Below the pieces are notes generated by a model. That model searched no databases and had not been told where the DNA came from. It saw only the letters and a program-made list of their open reading frames with translations. A stretch of DNA of 64,000 nucleotides from Neisseria sp. DTU_2020_1000833_1_SI_GRL_NUU_006 (lineage in GTDB: Bacteria > Pseudomonadota > Gammaproteobacteria > Burkholderiales > Neisseriaceae). Made by a program: the position numbers and the translations under genes. Location of the stretch: the NCBI GenBank assembly GCA_032388755.1, contig CP135593.1, positions 1,550,001-1,614,000 on the forward strand, in the 5' to 3' direction. Positions 7,245-16,274 of the stretch are shown in pieces (position 1 is the stretch's first letter; each line of letters starts with the position of its first letter).

Positions 7245-8690
7245 ATGAGTACACAAACAAATTTTGATTTGGTGTTGTTCGGTGCGACCGGCGATTTGGC
7301 GATGCGCAAGCTGCTGCCTTGTCTGTATCAGGCGCACGTTGCAGGGTTGCTCAATCCTCAGGGCCGTATTTTGGGCGTCAGCCGCAGCGATTTGGATACG
7401 GCGGGCTTTTTGGCAAAAGTGGAAACCAACTCCAAAATCCATGTCAAACAAAACTTTTCAGACGACGCTTGGGCATCGTTCGTCAAACGCATCGAATATT
7501 TGAAAGTCGACGTTACCCAAGAATCCGATTTTGCCGCTTTGGGCGAAAAAGTCAAAGCCCGCAAAGAAACCGACAACGTCATCATCTACCTTTCCACCGC
7601 GCCGAAATTCTTCGCGCAAGCCTGTGAAAACCTTGCCAAAATAGGGCTGAACGCCGACGACGCGCGCGTCGTTTTGGAAAAACCGCTGGGTACCGACCTC
7701 GCCTCTTCCCAACAAATCAATATCGATGTCGCCCGCTACTTCAAAGAAAGCCAAATCTACCGCATCGACCACTACTTAGGCAAAGAAAGCCTGCAAAACC
7801 TGCTGGCGCTGCGTTTTGCAAACGTGATGTTCGAGCCGTTGTGGAACAACAAATACATCGAAAGCGTACAACTGACCATCGCCGAACAGCTCGGCGTGGA
7901 AGAACGCGGCGAGTTCTACGACATTACCGGCGCGCTGCGCGACATGGTGCAAAACCACCTGATGCAAATGCTGTGCATGACCGCGATGGAAGCGCCCGCC
8001 AGCTTGGATGCCGACGCAGTGCGCGATGAAAAAGTCAAAGTCATCAAATCTTTGAAACCGCTGACCATCGAATCCGTCAACGAAAACGTCGTGCGCGGAC
8101 AATACACCGCCGCCAAAGGCATGAACGGCTATCTGCAAGAAATCAACGTTCCGCAAGACAGCTTCACCGAAACCTACGTCGCCATCAAAGCCGAAATCGA
8201 AAACGACCGTTGGAAAGGCGTTCCTTTCTACCTGCGTACCGGCAAACGCATGGCGGGCAAAGTGGCGGAAATCGTATTGAACTTCCGTCCGCTGCAAAAC
8301 CATATTTTTGAAAACAGCCAAGCCGCGCCAAACCGTTTGGTTATCGAATTGCAGCCGACCGAATCCGTGCGCCTCTATACGCAGATGAAAACGCCGGGCG
8401 CAGGCAACAAAGTCGAAATCGTGCCGCTGGCAGCCGACTTGGAAAAAGTCCTCGAAGGCCGCCGCGCCGAAGCTTACGAACGCCTGCTGTTGGACGTCAT
8501 CAACGGCAAGCTCGCCCTCTTCAACCGCCGCGACGAACTCGAAGCCGCTTGGGAATATGTGATGCCGATTCTGGAAAACTGGGCAAGCAACACCACCCCG
8601 CCGCACGGCTACGACGCGCATTCATGGGGCCCGGAAGCCGCCCGCGAACTGTTGGCGCGCGACGGACACAAGTGGCACGAAGACCAGTAA
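7245..8690 (+). CDS. zwf: Glucose-6-phosphate 1-dehydrogenase
   Basis: A 481-residue NAD(P)-dependent dehydrogenase that oxidises glucose 6-phosphate to 6-phosphogluconolactone. The nucleotide fold motif is FGATGDLAMRKLLP and the catalytic substrate-binding motif is RIDHYLGKE. The ATG at 7245 (MSTQTNFDLVLFGATGD) is preferred to one 27 codons upstream because it places the Rossmann motif at the normal distance. It heads the rightward arm zwf-pgl-glk-hexR-pgi. A DUS near 7458 is read as sense inside the gene. Confidence 0.97.
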   Translation: MSTQTNFDLVLFGATGDLAMRKLLPCLYQAHVAGLLNPQGRILGVSRSDLDTAGFLAKVETNSKIHVKQNFSDDAWASFVKRIEYLKVDVTQESDFAALGEKVKARKETDNVIIYLSTAPKFFAQACENLAKIGLNADDARVVLEKPLGTDLASSQQINIDVARYFKESQIYRIDHYLGKESLQNLLALRFANVMFEPLWNNKYIESVQLTIAEQLGVEERGEFYDITGALRDMVQNHLMQMLCMTAMEAPASLDADAVRDEKVKVIKSLKPLTIESVNENVVRGQYTAAKGMNGYLQEINVPQDSFTETYVAIKAEIENDRWKGVPFYLRTGKRMAGKVAEIVLNFRPLQNHIFENSQAAPNRLVIELQPTESVRLYTQMKTPGAGNKVEIVPLAADLEKVLEGRRAEAYERLLLDVINGKLALFNRRDELEAAWEYVMPILENWASNTTPPHGYDAHSWGPEAARELLARDGHKWHEDQ

Positions 8691-8694
8691 AGCC

Positions 8695-8748
8695 TTTTCA
8701 GACGACCTTTGTTTGAAGCGTTCACGGTTCAAAAAGGTCGTCTGAAAA
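8695..8748 (+). terminator. DUS-pair terminator after zwf
   Basis: Inverted DUS arms flank a 26-base loop directly after the zwf stop. A second DUS pair follows at 8841-8886. If they work, pgl needs readthrough or its own promoter. Confidence 0.55.
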
Positions 8749-8840
8749 CCATAAGGCGGCAGATTAGGCGTTTCCGCCGACATTCGCGCTGCCATCGACA
8801 ATACAGGCTCTCACTTACTTTCCCGCTCACAAACACTGCC

Positions 8841-8886
8841 TTTCAGACGACCTCCTGCCCCCTTCTTAACAAAAGGTCGTCTGAAA
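8841..8886 (+). terminator. Second DUS pair between zwf and pgl
   Basis: TTTCAGACGACCT and AGGTCGTCTGAAA face each other 20 bases upstream of the pgl start. The hairpin ends close to the pgl ribosome-binding site. Confidence 0.5.
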
Positions 8887-8905
8887 ACAGAGAAAGGACA
8901 CTTTT

Positions 8906-9601
8906 ATGTTCGTTTGGCATGAATACGAAAACGCAGCAGCCGCTTCACAGGCTTTGGCAGACGCAGTCGCCGCCGCGCTGCAAAACGCGCTGGATAACAA
9001 AGGCAGCGCAGTGTTGGCGGTTTCCGGCGGCCGCTCGCCGATTCCCTTCTTCCAAGCCCTGTCGCAAAAAGATTTGGACTGGCAAAAAGTCGGCATCACT
9101 TTGGTTGACGAGCGCATCGTGCCGACGACCCACGCCGACAGCAACACCGCCTTGGCACACGAATACCTGCTGCAAAACAAAGCCGCCGCAGCGACTTGGA
9201 TTCCCGTTGTCGAAGCGGGTAAAACTGAAACTGAATTACAACCCGACAGCGTCGTTGCCTACGCGCTGAAACATTACAAACAACCTGACGTACTGATTTT
9301 GGGCATGGGCGGCGACGGACATACCGCCTCCCTCTTCCCGAAAGCGCCGCAGCTGAAGGCAGCCATCAACGAATCAGACGACCCGACCCTCATCCACACC
9401 ACGCCCGTTACCGCGCCGCACGAGCGCGTCAGCATGACCTTGGGCGCCATCGCCAAAACGGAAAACGTCTTTTTGGCGATTCAGGGTGCGGAGAAAAAAG
9501 CCGTGTTCGACAAAGCCGCCGCGCGCGCCGATTTGGAATATCCGACCAGCCTGGTATTGAACCATCAAGGAGTGAACTGCCATGTCTTCTACTCAAACTG
9601 A
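8906..9601 (+). CDS. pgl: 6-phosphogluconolactonase
   Basis: A 231-residue hydrolase of the DevB type (not the beta-propeller YbhE type) that opens 6-phosphogluconolactone to 6-phosphogluconate. AVSGGRSPIPFF, TLVDERIVP and ILGMGGDGHTASLFP are the signature segments. It lies between zwf and glk and overlaps the glk start by 20 bases, so the two are likely coupled. A partial DUS is embedded near 9375 (NESDDP). Confidence 0.95.
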   Translation: MFVWHEYENAAAASQALADAVAAALQNALDNKGSAVLAVSGGRSPIPFFQALSQKDLDWQKVGITLVDERIVPTTHADSNTALAHEYLLQNKAAAATWIPVVEAGKTETELQPDSVVAYALKHYKQPDVLILGMGGDGHTASLFPKAPQLKAAINESDDPTLIHTTPVTAPHERVSMTLGAIAKTENVFLAIQGAEKKAVFDKAAARADLEYPTSLVLNHQGVNCHVFYSN

Positions 9602-10583
9602 TATTCAACAACCCGTCGGCAAAAACTATCCGCGCCTGGTTGCCGACATCGGCGGCACCAACGCCCGCTTCGCGCTCGAAACCGCCCCGCAGCAGATTGA
9701 AAAAGCCCAAGTCTTGCCGTGCAAAGACTACGACACCATCGTCGATGCCGCCAAAGCCTATTTGGAACAGGCAGGCGGAGCCGAAGTCCGGCACGCCGCA
9801 TTCGCCATCGCCAACCCGATTTTGGGCGACTGGGTGCAAATGACCAACCACCACTGGGCGTTTTCTATCGAAACCACCCGTCAGGCATTGGAGCTGGACA
9901 CCCTCATCCTCTTGAACGACTTTACCGCGCAGGCATTGGCGGTAACGCAGACTTCAAGCAAAGACCTGATGCAGGTAGGCGGGCATAAACCCATCGAATT
10001 TGCCCCCAAAGCCGTCATCGGGCCGGGAACCGGTTTGGGCGTGAGTGGACTGGTGCACAGCCCCGCAGGCTGGGTCGCGCTTGCCGGCGAAGGCGGCCAT
10101 TCCAGTTTCCCGCCGTTTGACGACATGGAAGTTTTGATTTGGCAGTATGCGAAAAACAAATACGGCCATGTTTCCGCCGAACGCTTCCTCAGCGGCGCAG
10201 GTTTGAGCCTGATTTACGAAGCACTCGCCAAACGCGACAAACTGAAAAACTACCGCCTCAAACCGTCCGAAATCACCGAAAAAGCCTTAAGCGGCACTTC
10301 CCCGCTCTGCCGTCAGACTTTGGACCTCTTCTGCGCCATGCTCGGCACGGTTGCCTCCAACCTCGCCCTGACGCTGGGCGCGCGCGGCGGCGTGTATTTG
10401 TGCGGCGGCATCATCCCCCGCGTTTTGGAATATTTTAAAACCTCACCTTTCCGCAGCCGCTTTGAAAACAAAGGCCGTTTCGAAGCCTATCTCGCCGCGA
10501 TTCCCGTCTATGTCGTCTTAAGCGAATTTCCGGGCATCACCGGCGCAGCGGCGGCACTCGACAACCACTTGAAAAACGTTTAA
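9582..10583 (+). CDS. glk: Glucokinase
   Basis: A 333-residue ATP-dependent glucokinase of the bacterial Glk family. VADIGGTNARFAL is the phosphate-1 ATP-binding motif. LNDFTAQALAV carries the catalytic aspartate, and GPGTGLGVSG and LCGGIIPR are further conserved motifs. It phosphorylates intracellular glucose and feeds zwf. The start overlaps pgl, and hexR follows after 49 bases. Confidence 0.96.
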   Translation: MSSTQTDIQQPVGKNYPRLVADIGGTNARFALETAPQQIEKAQVLPCKDYDTIVDAAKAYLEQAGGAEVRHAAFAIANPILGDWVQMTNHHWAFSIETTRQALELDTLILLNDFTAQALAVTQTSSKDLMQVGGHKPIEFAPKAVIGPGTGLGVSGLVHSPAGWVALAGEGGHSSFPPFDDMEVLIWQYAKNKYGHVSAERFLSGAGLSLIYEALAKRDKLKNYRLKPSEITEKALSGTSPLCRQTLDLFCAMLGTVASNLALTLGARGGVYLCGGIIPRVLEYFKTSPFRSRFENKGRFEAYLAAIPVYVVLSEFPGITGAAAALDNHLKNV

Positions 10584-10632
10584 TCACACAAGCCGCCCCG
10601 ACAAGGGGCGGCACACACCGAAGGGCATATTT

Positions 10633-11481
10633 ATGTTAAGCAAAATCAGCGAATCACTGTCAAACCTGTCGGGCGCAGAACGCAAAGTCGCCGAATGCGC
10701 CTTGGCTGAACCCAAATGGTTTGTCCATGCCGCCGTCGCCGAAATCGCCGAGCGCGCATCCGTCAGCCAGCCGACCGTCATCCGTTTTTGCCGCAGCCTG
10801 GGCTACAAAGGACTGCCCGAGTTCAAACTCGCCCTGTCCGCCAGCATAGGCCACGAAGGTATGCCCTACGTCCATGAAGAGCTCAACGCCGACGACGACA
10901 TGAGCATCGTTGTCGAAAAAGTATTGGGCAACGCCGCCGCCTCCATTTTGGGCGAACGCCGCTTCCTGAAAGAGTCCGAACTGGAAAACGCCATCGCCAC
11001 CCTGATGCACGCGCGCCGTGTCGAATTCTACGGCGTCGGCAACTCCGGCATCGTCGCCCAAGACGCACAACACAAATTCTTCCGCTTCGGCATTTCCACC
11101 GTCGCCTACGTCGATACCCACACCCAACTGATGGCAGCTTCCGTCCTGTCCGACCAAGACGTTGTCGTCGCCATTTCCAACACCGGCTCGTCCATCGAGC
11201 TTTTAGACGCCGTCAGCATCGCCAAAGAAAACGGCGCATCCGTCATCGCCCTGACCCGCAACGACTCCCCGCTGGCACAGCTTGCCGACTGCGTATTGAG
11301 CATCGCCACGCAGGAAAACGCCGAACTCTACACCCCCATGGTGTCCCGCCTGCTGCAACTCGCCGTCATCGACATCCTCGCCATCGGACTCGCCCTGCGC
11401 TTGGGCGATGCCGCCAGCCTGCAACTGCAAAAAAGCAAAAAAAGCATACACAACAAACACATCGATTACGACAAAGACTAA
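10633..11481 (+). CDS. hexR: RpiR-family transcriptional regulator HexR
   Basis: A 282-residue repressor with an N-terminal RpiR helix-turn-helix (IAERASVSQPTVIRFCRSLG, about residues 39-58) and a C-terminal SIS sugar-phosphate domain (about 125-255: FYGVGNSGIVAQDA, VVAISNTGSSIELLDA). HexR proteins sense KDPG and control Entner-Doudoroff genes. This one sits inside the pathway cluster it would control, and a matching operator lies at 6945-6961. Assignment to HexR rather than another RpiR rests on context and overall sequence. Confidence 0.92.
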   Translation: MLSKISESLSNLSGAERKVAECALAEPKWFVHAAVAEIAERASVSQPTVIRFCRSLGYKGLPEFKLALSASIGHEGMPYVHEELNADDDMSIVVEKVLGNAAASILGERRFLKESELENAIATLMHARRVEFYGVGNSGIVAQDAQHKFFRFGISTVAYVDTHTQLMAASVLSDQDVVVAISNTGSSIELLDAVSIAKENGASVIALTRNDSPLAQLADCVLSIATQENAELYTPMVSRLLQLAVIDILAIGLALRLGDAASLQLQKSKKSIHNKHIDYDKD

Positions 11482-11485
11482 ACAA

Positions 11486-11591
11486 TATAGTGGATTAACA
11501 AAAATCAGGACAAGGCGACGAAGCCGCAGACAGTACAGATAGTACGACAAGGCGAGGCAACGCCGTACTGGTTTAAAGTTAAGCCACTATA
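11486..11591. repeat. Correia element (CREE/NEMIS), short form
   Basis: A 106-base element with ends TATAGTGGATTAA and TTAAGCCACTATA (one mismatch in the right end) and the standard Correia interior. It begins five bases after the hexR stop and may affect hexR mRNA stability or pgi transcription. The remainder of the 317-base hexR-pgi gap holds DUS copies only. Confidence 0.93.
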
Positions 11592-11592
11592 C

Positions 11593-11633
11593 ATTTTCAG
11601 ACGACCCGACATATCCCAAGGTCGTCTGAAAAT
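11593..11633 (+). terminator. DUS-pair terminator after hexR
   Basis: ATTTTCAGACGACC and GGTCGTCTGAAAAT form a hairpin immediately behind the Correia element. Confidence 0.6.
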
Positions 11634-11798
11634 ACCGGCCAAAAAATCAGTGCCGCCGTTTTCCTTCCCTGCTGAACCCAAATAACGGCAGACACCCCGC
11701 ATTCACACCCAACCCTAAAAACGGAAACCCGCCCGTTCCCGTTTCAGACGACCTCGCGGCCGTTTTCCCACAAAACCGTCCAACCTCAGGAGCATCCG

Positions 11799-13442
11799 AT
11801 GAAACACCTTCACGACTTACCGGCTTGGTCAAAATTATGGATACATTTTGACGAAACCAAAGAACAACACATGCGCGAAATGTTCGATCAAGACCCGCAG
11901 CGTGCCGAACGCTACTGGCTGCAAGTCGGCGGACTGACGCTGGATTACTCCAAAAACCGCATCAACGACGAAACCATGGCACTGTTGTTCGAGCTTGCCC
12001 GTGAAGCCGGCGTACCCGAACGCATGCAGCAGATGTTCCGCGGCGAAAAAATCAACACCACCGAAAACCGCGCCGTCCTCCACGTCGCCCTGCGCAACCG
12101 CACCAACTCCCCCATCGTCGTTGACGGCGAAGACGTCATGCCCAAAGTCAACCACGTCCTCCAACGTATGGGCGAATTTGCACACGAAGTCCGCAGCGGC
12201 AGCTGGTTAGGCTATACCAACCAAGTCATCACCGACATCGTCAACATCGGCATCGGCGGCTCCGACCTCGGCCCGCTGATGATGTGTACCGCGCTCAAAC
12301 CCTTCGGACACCCCCGCCTCAACATGCACTTCGTCTCCAACGTGGACGGCTCCCAACTGCGCGACGTATTGTCCAAAGTCCACCCTGAGACCACCCTCTT
12401 CATCATCGCCTCTAAAACCTTCACCACCCAAGAAACCCTCACCAACGCCCTGACCGCGCGCAAATGGTTCCTTGACCACGCAGGCGACGAAGCCGCCGTC
12501 GCCAAACACTTCGTCGCCGTCTCCACCAACCAAAAAGCCGTTGCCGAATTCGGCATCGACACCGCCAACATGTTCGAATTTTGGGACTGGGTCGGCGGAC
12601 GATACAGCCTCTGGTCAGCCATCGGCCTGCCCATCATGCTCTATTTGGGCGAAGAAAACTTCATCGAAATGCTCAACGGCGCGCACCTGATGGACCAACA
12701 CTTCATCAACACCCCGCTCGAGCGCAACATGCCCGTCATCCTCGCCCTCATCGGCATCTGGTACATCAACTACTACGGCGGCGGCAGCCACGTCATCGCG
12801 CCTTACGACCAACACCTCCACCGCCTGCCCAAATTCATCCAGCAGCTCGACATGGAGAGCAACGGCAAACAAGTTACCCTCGACGGCAAAGCAGTCGGCT
12901 ACGAAACCTCCCCGATTATTTGGGGCGAAACCGGCATCAACGGTCAGCACGCCTTCTTCCAACTGCTGCACCAAGGCACCCACATTACCCCGATCGACCT
13001 CATCGCCTCGCTTGAAAAACGCAGCAACCTGCGCGGCCACCATGAAATCCTACTCGCCAACGTCTTCGCCCAAGCCGAAGCCTTCATGCGCGGCAAAACC
13101 CCCGACGAAGTCCGCGCCGAACTCAAAGCCCAAGGCATGGAAGCAGAGCGCATCGAAGAGCTGGTTCCGCACAAAACCTTCTCAGGCAACCGCCCGACCA
13201 ACCTCATCCTCATGGACAAAATCAACCCCCGCAACATGGGCAGCCTGATCGCCATGTACGAACACAAAACCTTCGTCCAAGGCATCATCTGGGGCATCAA
13301 CAGCTTCGACCAATGGGGCGTCGAACTCGGCAAACAGCTCGCCAAAACCATCCTCGCCGAACTGACCGGCGAAACCGGCGTACAAAAACACGACAGCTCC
13401 ACCACCCGCCTGATCAACCTTTATCTGAACGCCAACAAATAA
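11799..13442 (+). CDS. pgi: Glucose-6-phosphate isomerase
   Basis: A 547-residue isomerase of glucose 6-phosphate and fructose 6-phosphate. Family segments seen are GIGGSDLGPLMM, SKTFTTQETLTNA, FWDWVGGRYSLWSAIGL and the C-terminal GVELGKQLA. The length is normal for the E. coli-type enzyme. It is the last gene of the rightward glucose block and is followed by a strong DUS terminator. In Neisseria, which lacks a full glycolytic route, it probably feeds the Entner-Doudoroff path from fructose 6-phosphate. Confidence 0.97.
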   Translation: MKHLHDLPAWSKLWIHFDETKEQHMREMFDQDPQRAERYWLQVGGLTLDYSKNRINDETMALLFELAREAGVPERMQQMFRGEKINTTENRAVLHVALRNRTNSPIVVDGEDVMPKVNHVLQRMGEFAHEVRSGSWLGYTNQVITDIVNIGIGGSDLGPLMMCTALKPFGHPRLNMHFVSNVDGSQLRDVLSKVHPETTLFIIASKTFTTQETLTNALTARKWFLDHAGDEAAVAKHFVAVSTNQKAVAEFGIDTANMFEFWDWVGGRYSLWSAIGLPIMLYLGEENFIEMLNGAHLMDQHFINTPLERNMPVILALIGIWYINYYGGGSHVIAPYDQHLHRLPKFIQQLDMESNGKQVTLDGKAVGYETSPIIWGETGINGQHAFFQLLHQGTHITPIDLIASLEKRSNLRGHHEILLANVFAQAEAFMRGKTPDEVRAELKAQGMEAERIEELVPHKTFSGNRPTNLILMDKINPRNMGSLIAMYEHKTFVQGIIWGINSFDQWGVELGKQLAKTILAELTGETGVQKHDSSTTRLINLYLNANK

Positions 13443-13460
13443 AGACAGCCCCATCAGGAC

Positions 13461-13507
13461 AAAAGGTCGTCTGAAAACCCAGATTCAAGGTTTTCAGACG
13501 ACCTTTT
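13461..13507 (+). terminator. DUS-pair terminator after pgi
   Basis: AAAAGGTCGTCTGAAAACC pairs with its complement, which runs into a T-stretch. It lies 18 bases past the pgi stop. Confidence 0.8.
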
Positions 13508-13535
13508 TTACCGAATACCGCCGCGTTAATACAGA

Positions 13536-13692
13536 TATATTGGATTAAATTTAAATCAGGACAAGGCGACGAAGCCGCAGACAGTACAGATAGTACGGAA
13601 CCGATTCACTTGGTGCTTCAGCACCTTAGAGAATCGTTCTCTTTGAGCTAAGGCGAGGCAACGCCGTACCGGTTTAAAGTTAATCCACTATA
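13536..13692. repeat. Correia element (CREE/NEMIS), long form
   Basis: A 157-base element with the central segment that the two short elements lack (GAACCGATTCACTTGGTGC to GAACGATT-like core, with an internal palindrome GGTGCTTCAGCACC); long forms carry an IHF site. The left end has one mismatch (TATATTGG). It lies in the 431-base pgi-glycosylase gap. Confidence 0.93.
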
Positions 13693-13738
13693 ACGGTTCA
13701 TTTGACCTTTAATAATAAGGTACCCTCTGCCTGCCGTC

Positions 13739-13758
13739 ATTCCCGCACAGGCGGGAAG
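13739..13758. repeat. Degenerate dRS3 repeat
   Basis: ATTCCCGCACAGGCGGGAAG matches the dRS3 form ATTCCC-N8-GGGAAT except for the last base. From here to 13873 I see only mosaic-type intergenic sequence and no gene. Confidence 0.7.
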
Positions 13759-13873
13759 CCATGTTTGAATTTAAGAAACTGTTTCTCAAACATCCGTATC
13801 TTAAAACCTCCAAGTATGTACCCCACGGCAACTCATCCTTGCGCAGGCGAGATGTAACGACGGTATAAGTACC

Positions 13874-14470
13874 TCACACCAAACCCGCCATTTCGAAAAA
13901 CGCCCGATACGCCGCCGCCTTTTTCGCCAAACTCAAAGGATAAGCACGCGAAGTGGACGGCAGGCGGGTTAGGGTCAAATCCCGTCCGGCAAACGGAAAC
14001 GGCACGGTTTCGCCCGTTTTCGGCATTTTGATACCGCCGCCCTGAATATCAAGCAGGACTTCCGTCGCCTTGCCGCCGGTGGTGCAGATATGGCGGCAGT
14101 CGGGCATCTGCGCCAACACCGCCGCCAAATCGACGGTTTCGACCACTTGCAAAAACTTGTCCGACGCATTGCCGTGTTCCCGCACCGCCTTTAATACGGT
14201 CGGGCAGGACGCAATCCCTCGTTCGCGCAAAAACGCCTTGATTTTCTCCGCATCAAACGCTTTTTCAGACGACCTTTGGAAATGCGCCGCATCATTAAAA
14301 AACACCAGCCCGTAGACGCGCCACATATCGTTTTGGAAATTCGGATAATGAAACTGCATCGCGCGTTTGTCTTCCTTGGGCGGAAACGTCCCCATCATCA
14401 TCACCGTCGCCTGCGGCGGCAGCAAGGCGGGAAAAGGGTGGGTTTCGATTTCAAGCGGAGCGGACATCAT
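13874..14470 (-). CDS. Uracil-DNA glycosylase family protein
   Basis: About 198 residues with the uracil-DNA glycosylase fold. VMMMGTFPPKEDKRAMQFHYPN is in the position of the catalytic loop that follows the first strand, and LTRLPSTSRAYPLSLAKK is in the position of the C-terminal HPSP-type loop. It probably removes deaminated or mismatched bases from DNA; substrate range is not readable. The frame stays open upstream. The start is one of two adjacent ATGs (14470 or 14467) behind AAGGAAATC. An internal DUS near 14264 is translated as RSSEK. Confidence 0.75.
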   Translation of the reverse strand: MMSAPLEIETHPFPALLPPQATVMMMGTFPPKEDKRAMQFHYPNFQNDMWRVYGLVFFNDAAHFQRSSEKAFDAEKIKAFLRERGIASCPTVLKAVREHGNASDKFLQVVETVDLAAVLAQMPDCRHICTTGGKATEVLLDIQGGGIKMPKTGETVPFPFAGRDLTLTRLPSTSRAYPLSLAKKAAAYRAFFEMAGLV

Positions 14471-14520
14471 GATTTCCTTGATAAAAAATATTGAACACAA
14501 AGCAGCAGGTTGCCACCTTT

Positions 14521-15423
14521 TCAGACGACCTTCTGCCCGTAACGCATCAGCGTCATGCCGCCGACCGCTGCCGCGCAGCCCGCAACCAGCGAAATATGCA
14601 GCGGTTCGCCCAAAACCCAAGCCGAAGACAGCATACCGAAAATCGGCACGAGCGTAATATACGCCGCCGCGCTGCCTGCGCCCAAAGTCTTCACGCCTTC
14701 GAAATACCACGCGTAGGCCAATACCGTCGCGCCGATGACCAGCCACGCCAATGCCGTCCAACCGCGTGCATCCATCGCCGCCATTGCCTCAAACGGCAAT
14801 CCGTCCGTCCACAACGCTACCGCTGACAACATCAGCGCGCCGATGAATGAAGTTGCCGCCGTTACCGTCAACGCGTCTATCCCGCGCAAAACCGCACGCC
14901 CGATTAAGGTATAAGCCGCCCAGCAGACCACGCAGCCGAAAATCAGCCACTCCCCCGCCTTGATGCCGCCCGACAACACCGTCAAGGGCTGTCCTTGCGT
15001 GACCGCCACAATGGCACCACAGACCGCCAGCAGCATACCCGCCAAAATCTTCGCGTTTAAACGTTCGCCGAAGAACCAAGCCGCCAGCAGCAGCGTCAGC
15101 ACGGGATTCACCGCCACAACCACCGCCGCCTTACCCGCAGGCATCGCCTGCAAACCCAGCATGAAAAACACCGCATAGCCGCACACCCCTACGGAAGCGG
15201 CTGCCGTCAAGCCCAGCCATTGCCGCGCCGACAAAGCCGCCAAAGTCGCGAACCTGCTGCGCGCAAACAGCCAACCCAACAACAAAACCGAAGCCAACAC
15301 AAACCGAACCGCCCCGCCCGTCAGCGGCGGCAGCGACTGCCCCAGCATCCGCCCCATCGGCCAAGATGCACCCCACAATACCGCCATCCCCAGCAGTTTC
15401 AAATGTACAGAATAACGTTCCAT
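14521..15423 (-). CDS. EamA/DMT-family transporter
   Basis: A 300-residue inner-membrane protein with about ten membrane segments in two EamA repeats (roughly residues 8-140 and 150-290). MAVLWGASWPMGRM at the start and PVLTLLLAAWFFGERL are typical of the family. The family exports amino acids and other metabolites; no substrate is evident. Its stop codon TGA and the last residues QKVV come from a DUS. The gene lies between the glycosylase and trpF, all leftward. Confidence 0.9.
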   Translation of the reverse strand: MERYSVHLKLLGMAVLWGASWPMGRMLGQSLPPLTGGAVRFVLASVLLLGWLFARSRFATLAALSARQWLGLTAAASVGVCGYAVFFMLGLQAMPAGKAAVVVAVNPVLTLLLAAWFFGERLNAKILAGMLLAVCGAIVAVTQGQPLTVLSGGIKAGEWLIFGCVVCWAAYTLIGRAVLRGIDALTVTAATSFIGALMLSAVALWTDGLPFEAMAAMDARGWTALAWLVIGATVLAYAWYFEGVKTLGAGSAAAYITLVPIFGMLSSAWVLGEPLHISLVAGCAAAVGGMTLMRYGQKVV

Positions 15424-15440
15424 CTCATTCCTTTATCAAC

Positions 15441-15483
15441 AAAGGCCGTCTGAAAATCAGATTTCCAGTTTCAGACGACCTTT
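15441..15483 (-). terminator. DUS-pair hairpin overlapping the trpF stop
   Basis: AAAGGCCGTCTGAAA, a copy of the other dialect, pairs imperfectly with TTTCAGACGACCTTT. The right arm includes the trpF stop codon. Confidence 0.55.
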
Positions 15484-16088
15484 GCAGCCGCCACAAACGC
15501 CGCTATTTTTTCCCTGTCTTTAATCCCTGCCGAGCTTTCCACGCCGCCGGATACGTCCACCGCCGCCGCGCCGCTGGTTTTCACCGCATCGGCGACGTTT
15601 TCCGGCGTCAGCCCGCCCGCCAAAATCCACGGTTTGCCGATATTGCCGCGCAACAGCGTCCAATCAAAACTCTGCCCCGTGCCGCCGTATTCGGTCGGAT
15701 GGTAAGCGTCGAACAACAGCGCGCGCGCGTTGGGGAACTTGGCGCAGGCCGTCTGAATATCGGCGGCAGACTGCACGCGCACGGCTTTGAGATACGGACG
15801 GTCAAATTGGCGGCAGAAGTCATCGTCTTCATCGCCGTGAAACTGAATCACGTCTATCGGCACTTGGTGCAGGATTTCGCGGATAACGTCCGACTGCTCG
15901 TTCACAAACAACGCAACCACCGACACAAACGGCGGCAGCACCGCCACGATTTCCTTCGCCTGCACCGACGTTACCGCGCGTTTGCTTTTTGCGTAAAACA
16001 CCAGCCCGACGGCATCCGCGCCCGCTTCGGCGGCGGCAAGGGCATCCTCGGGGCGGGTGATACCGCATATTTTGGTACGGATTTTCAT
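15471..16088 (-). CDS. trpF: Phosphoribosylanthranilate isomerase
   Basis: A 205-residue TIM-barrel isomerase of tryptophan synthesis. KICGITRPEDA holds the catalytic cysteine. VIQFHGDE, LLFDAY (catalytic aspartate) and LAGGLTPENV are also typical. It stands apart from trpB (30642-31844), as is usual for dispersed trp genes in Neisseria. A DUS provides the final Lys-Val-Val codons and the TGA stop. A second uptake sequence of the AGGCCGTCTGAA dialect is embedded near 15746 and translated antisense to it. Confidence 0.96.
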   Translation of the reverse strand: MKIRTKICGITRPEDALAAAEAGADAVGLVFYAKSKRAVTSVQAKEIVAVLPPFVSVVALFVNEQSDVIREILHQVPIDVIQFHGDEDDDFCRQFDRPYLKAVRVQSAADIQTACAKFPNARALLFDAYHPTEYGGTGQSFDWTLLRGNIGKPWILAGGLTPENVADAVKTSGAAAVDVSGGVESSAGIKDREKIAAFVAAAKVV

Positions 16089-16179
16089 ATCTCCCCTCTC
16101 TTTAAAGATATTTGCAAAGCAAGGATTATAGCGGAACAGCCCGCCATGACGGCAACAGGCTTCATAAAGAAATCTTGCT

Positions 16180-16268
16180 GAGACCTTGAAAAAAGCCCTT
16201 CCCCCGACAGCCGAAAACCTGTGTTTGGGTTTTGGCTGTCGGGGGAAGGGCTTTTTTGCAAAGGTCTC
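16180..16268. terminator. Very long hairpin between hemO and trpF
   Basis: Arms of about 40 bases (GAGACCTT-AAAAAAGCCCTTCC and onward to 16219, mirrored to 16268) pair almost perfectly around a short loop. The GC-rich stem is flanked by A-runs and T-runs, so it can terminate in both directions. It is six bases past the hemO stop. No DUS is included, unlike nearly all other terminators here. Confidence 0.85.
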
Positions 16269-16274
16269 AAACCA

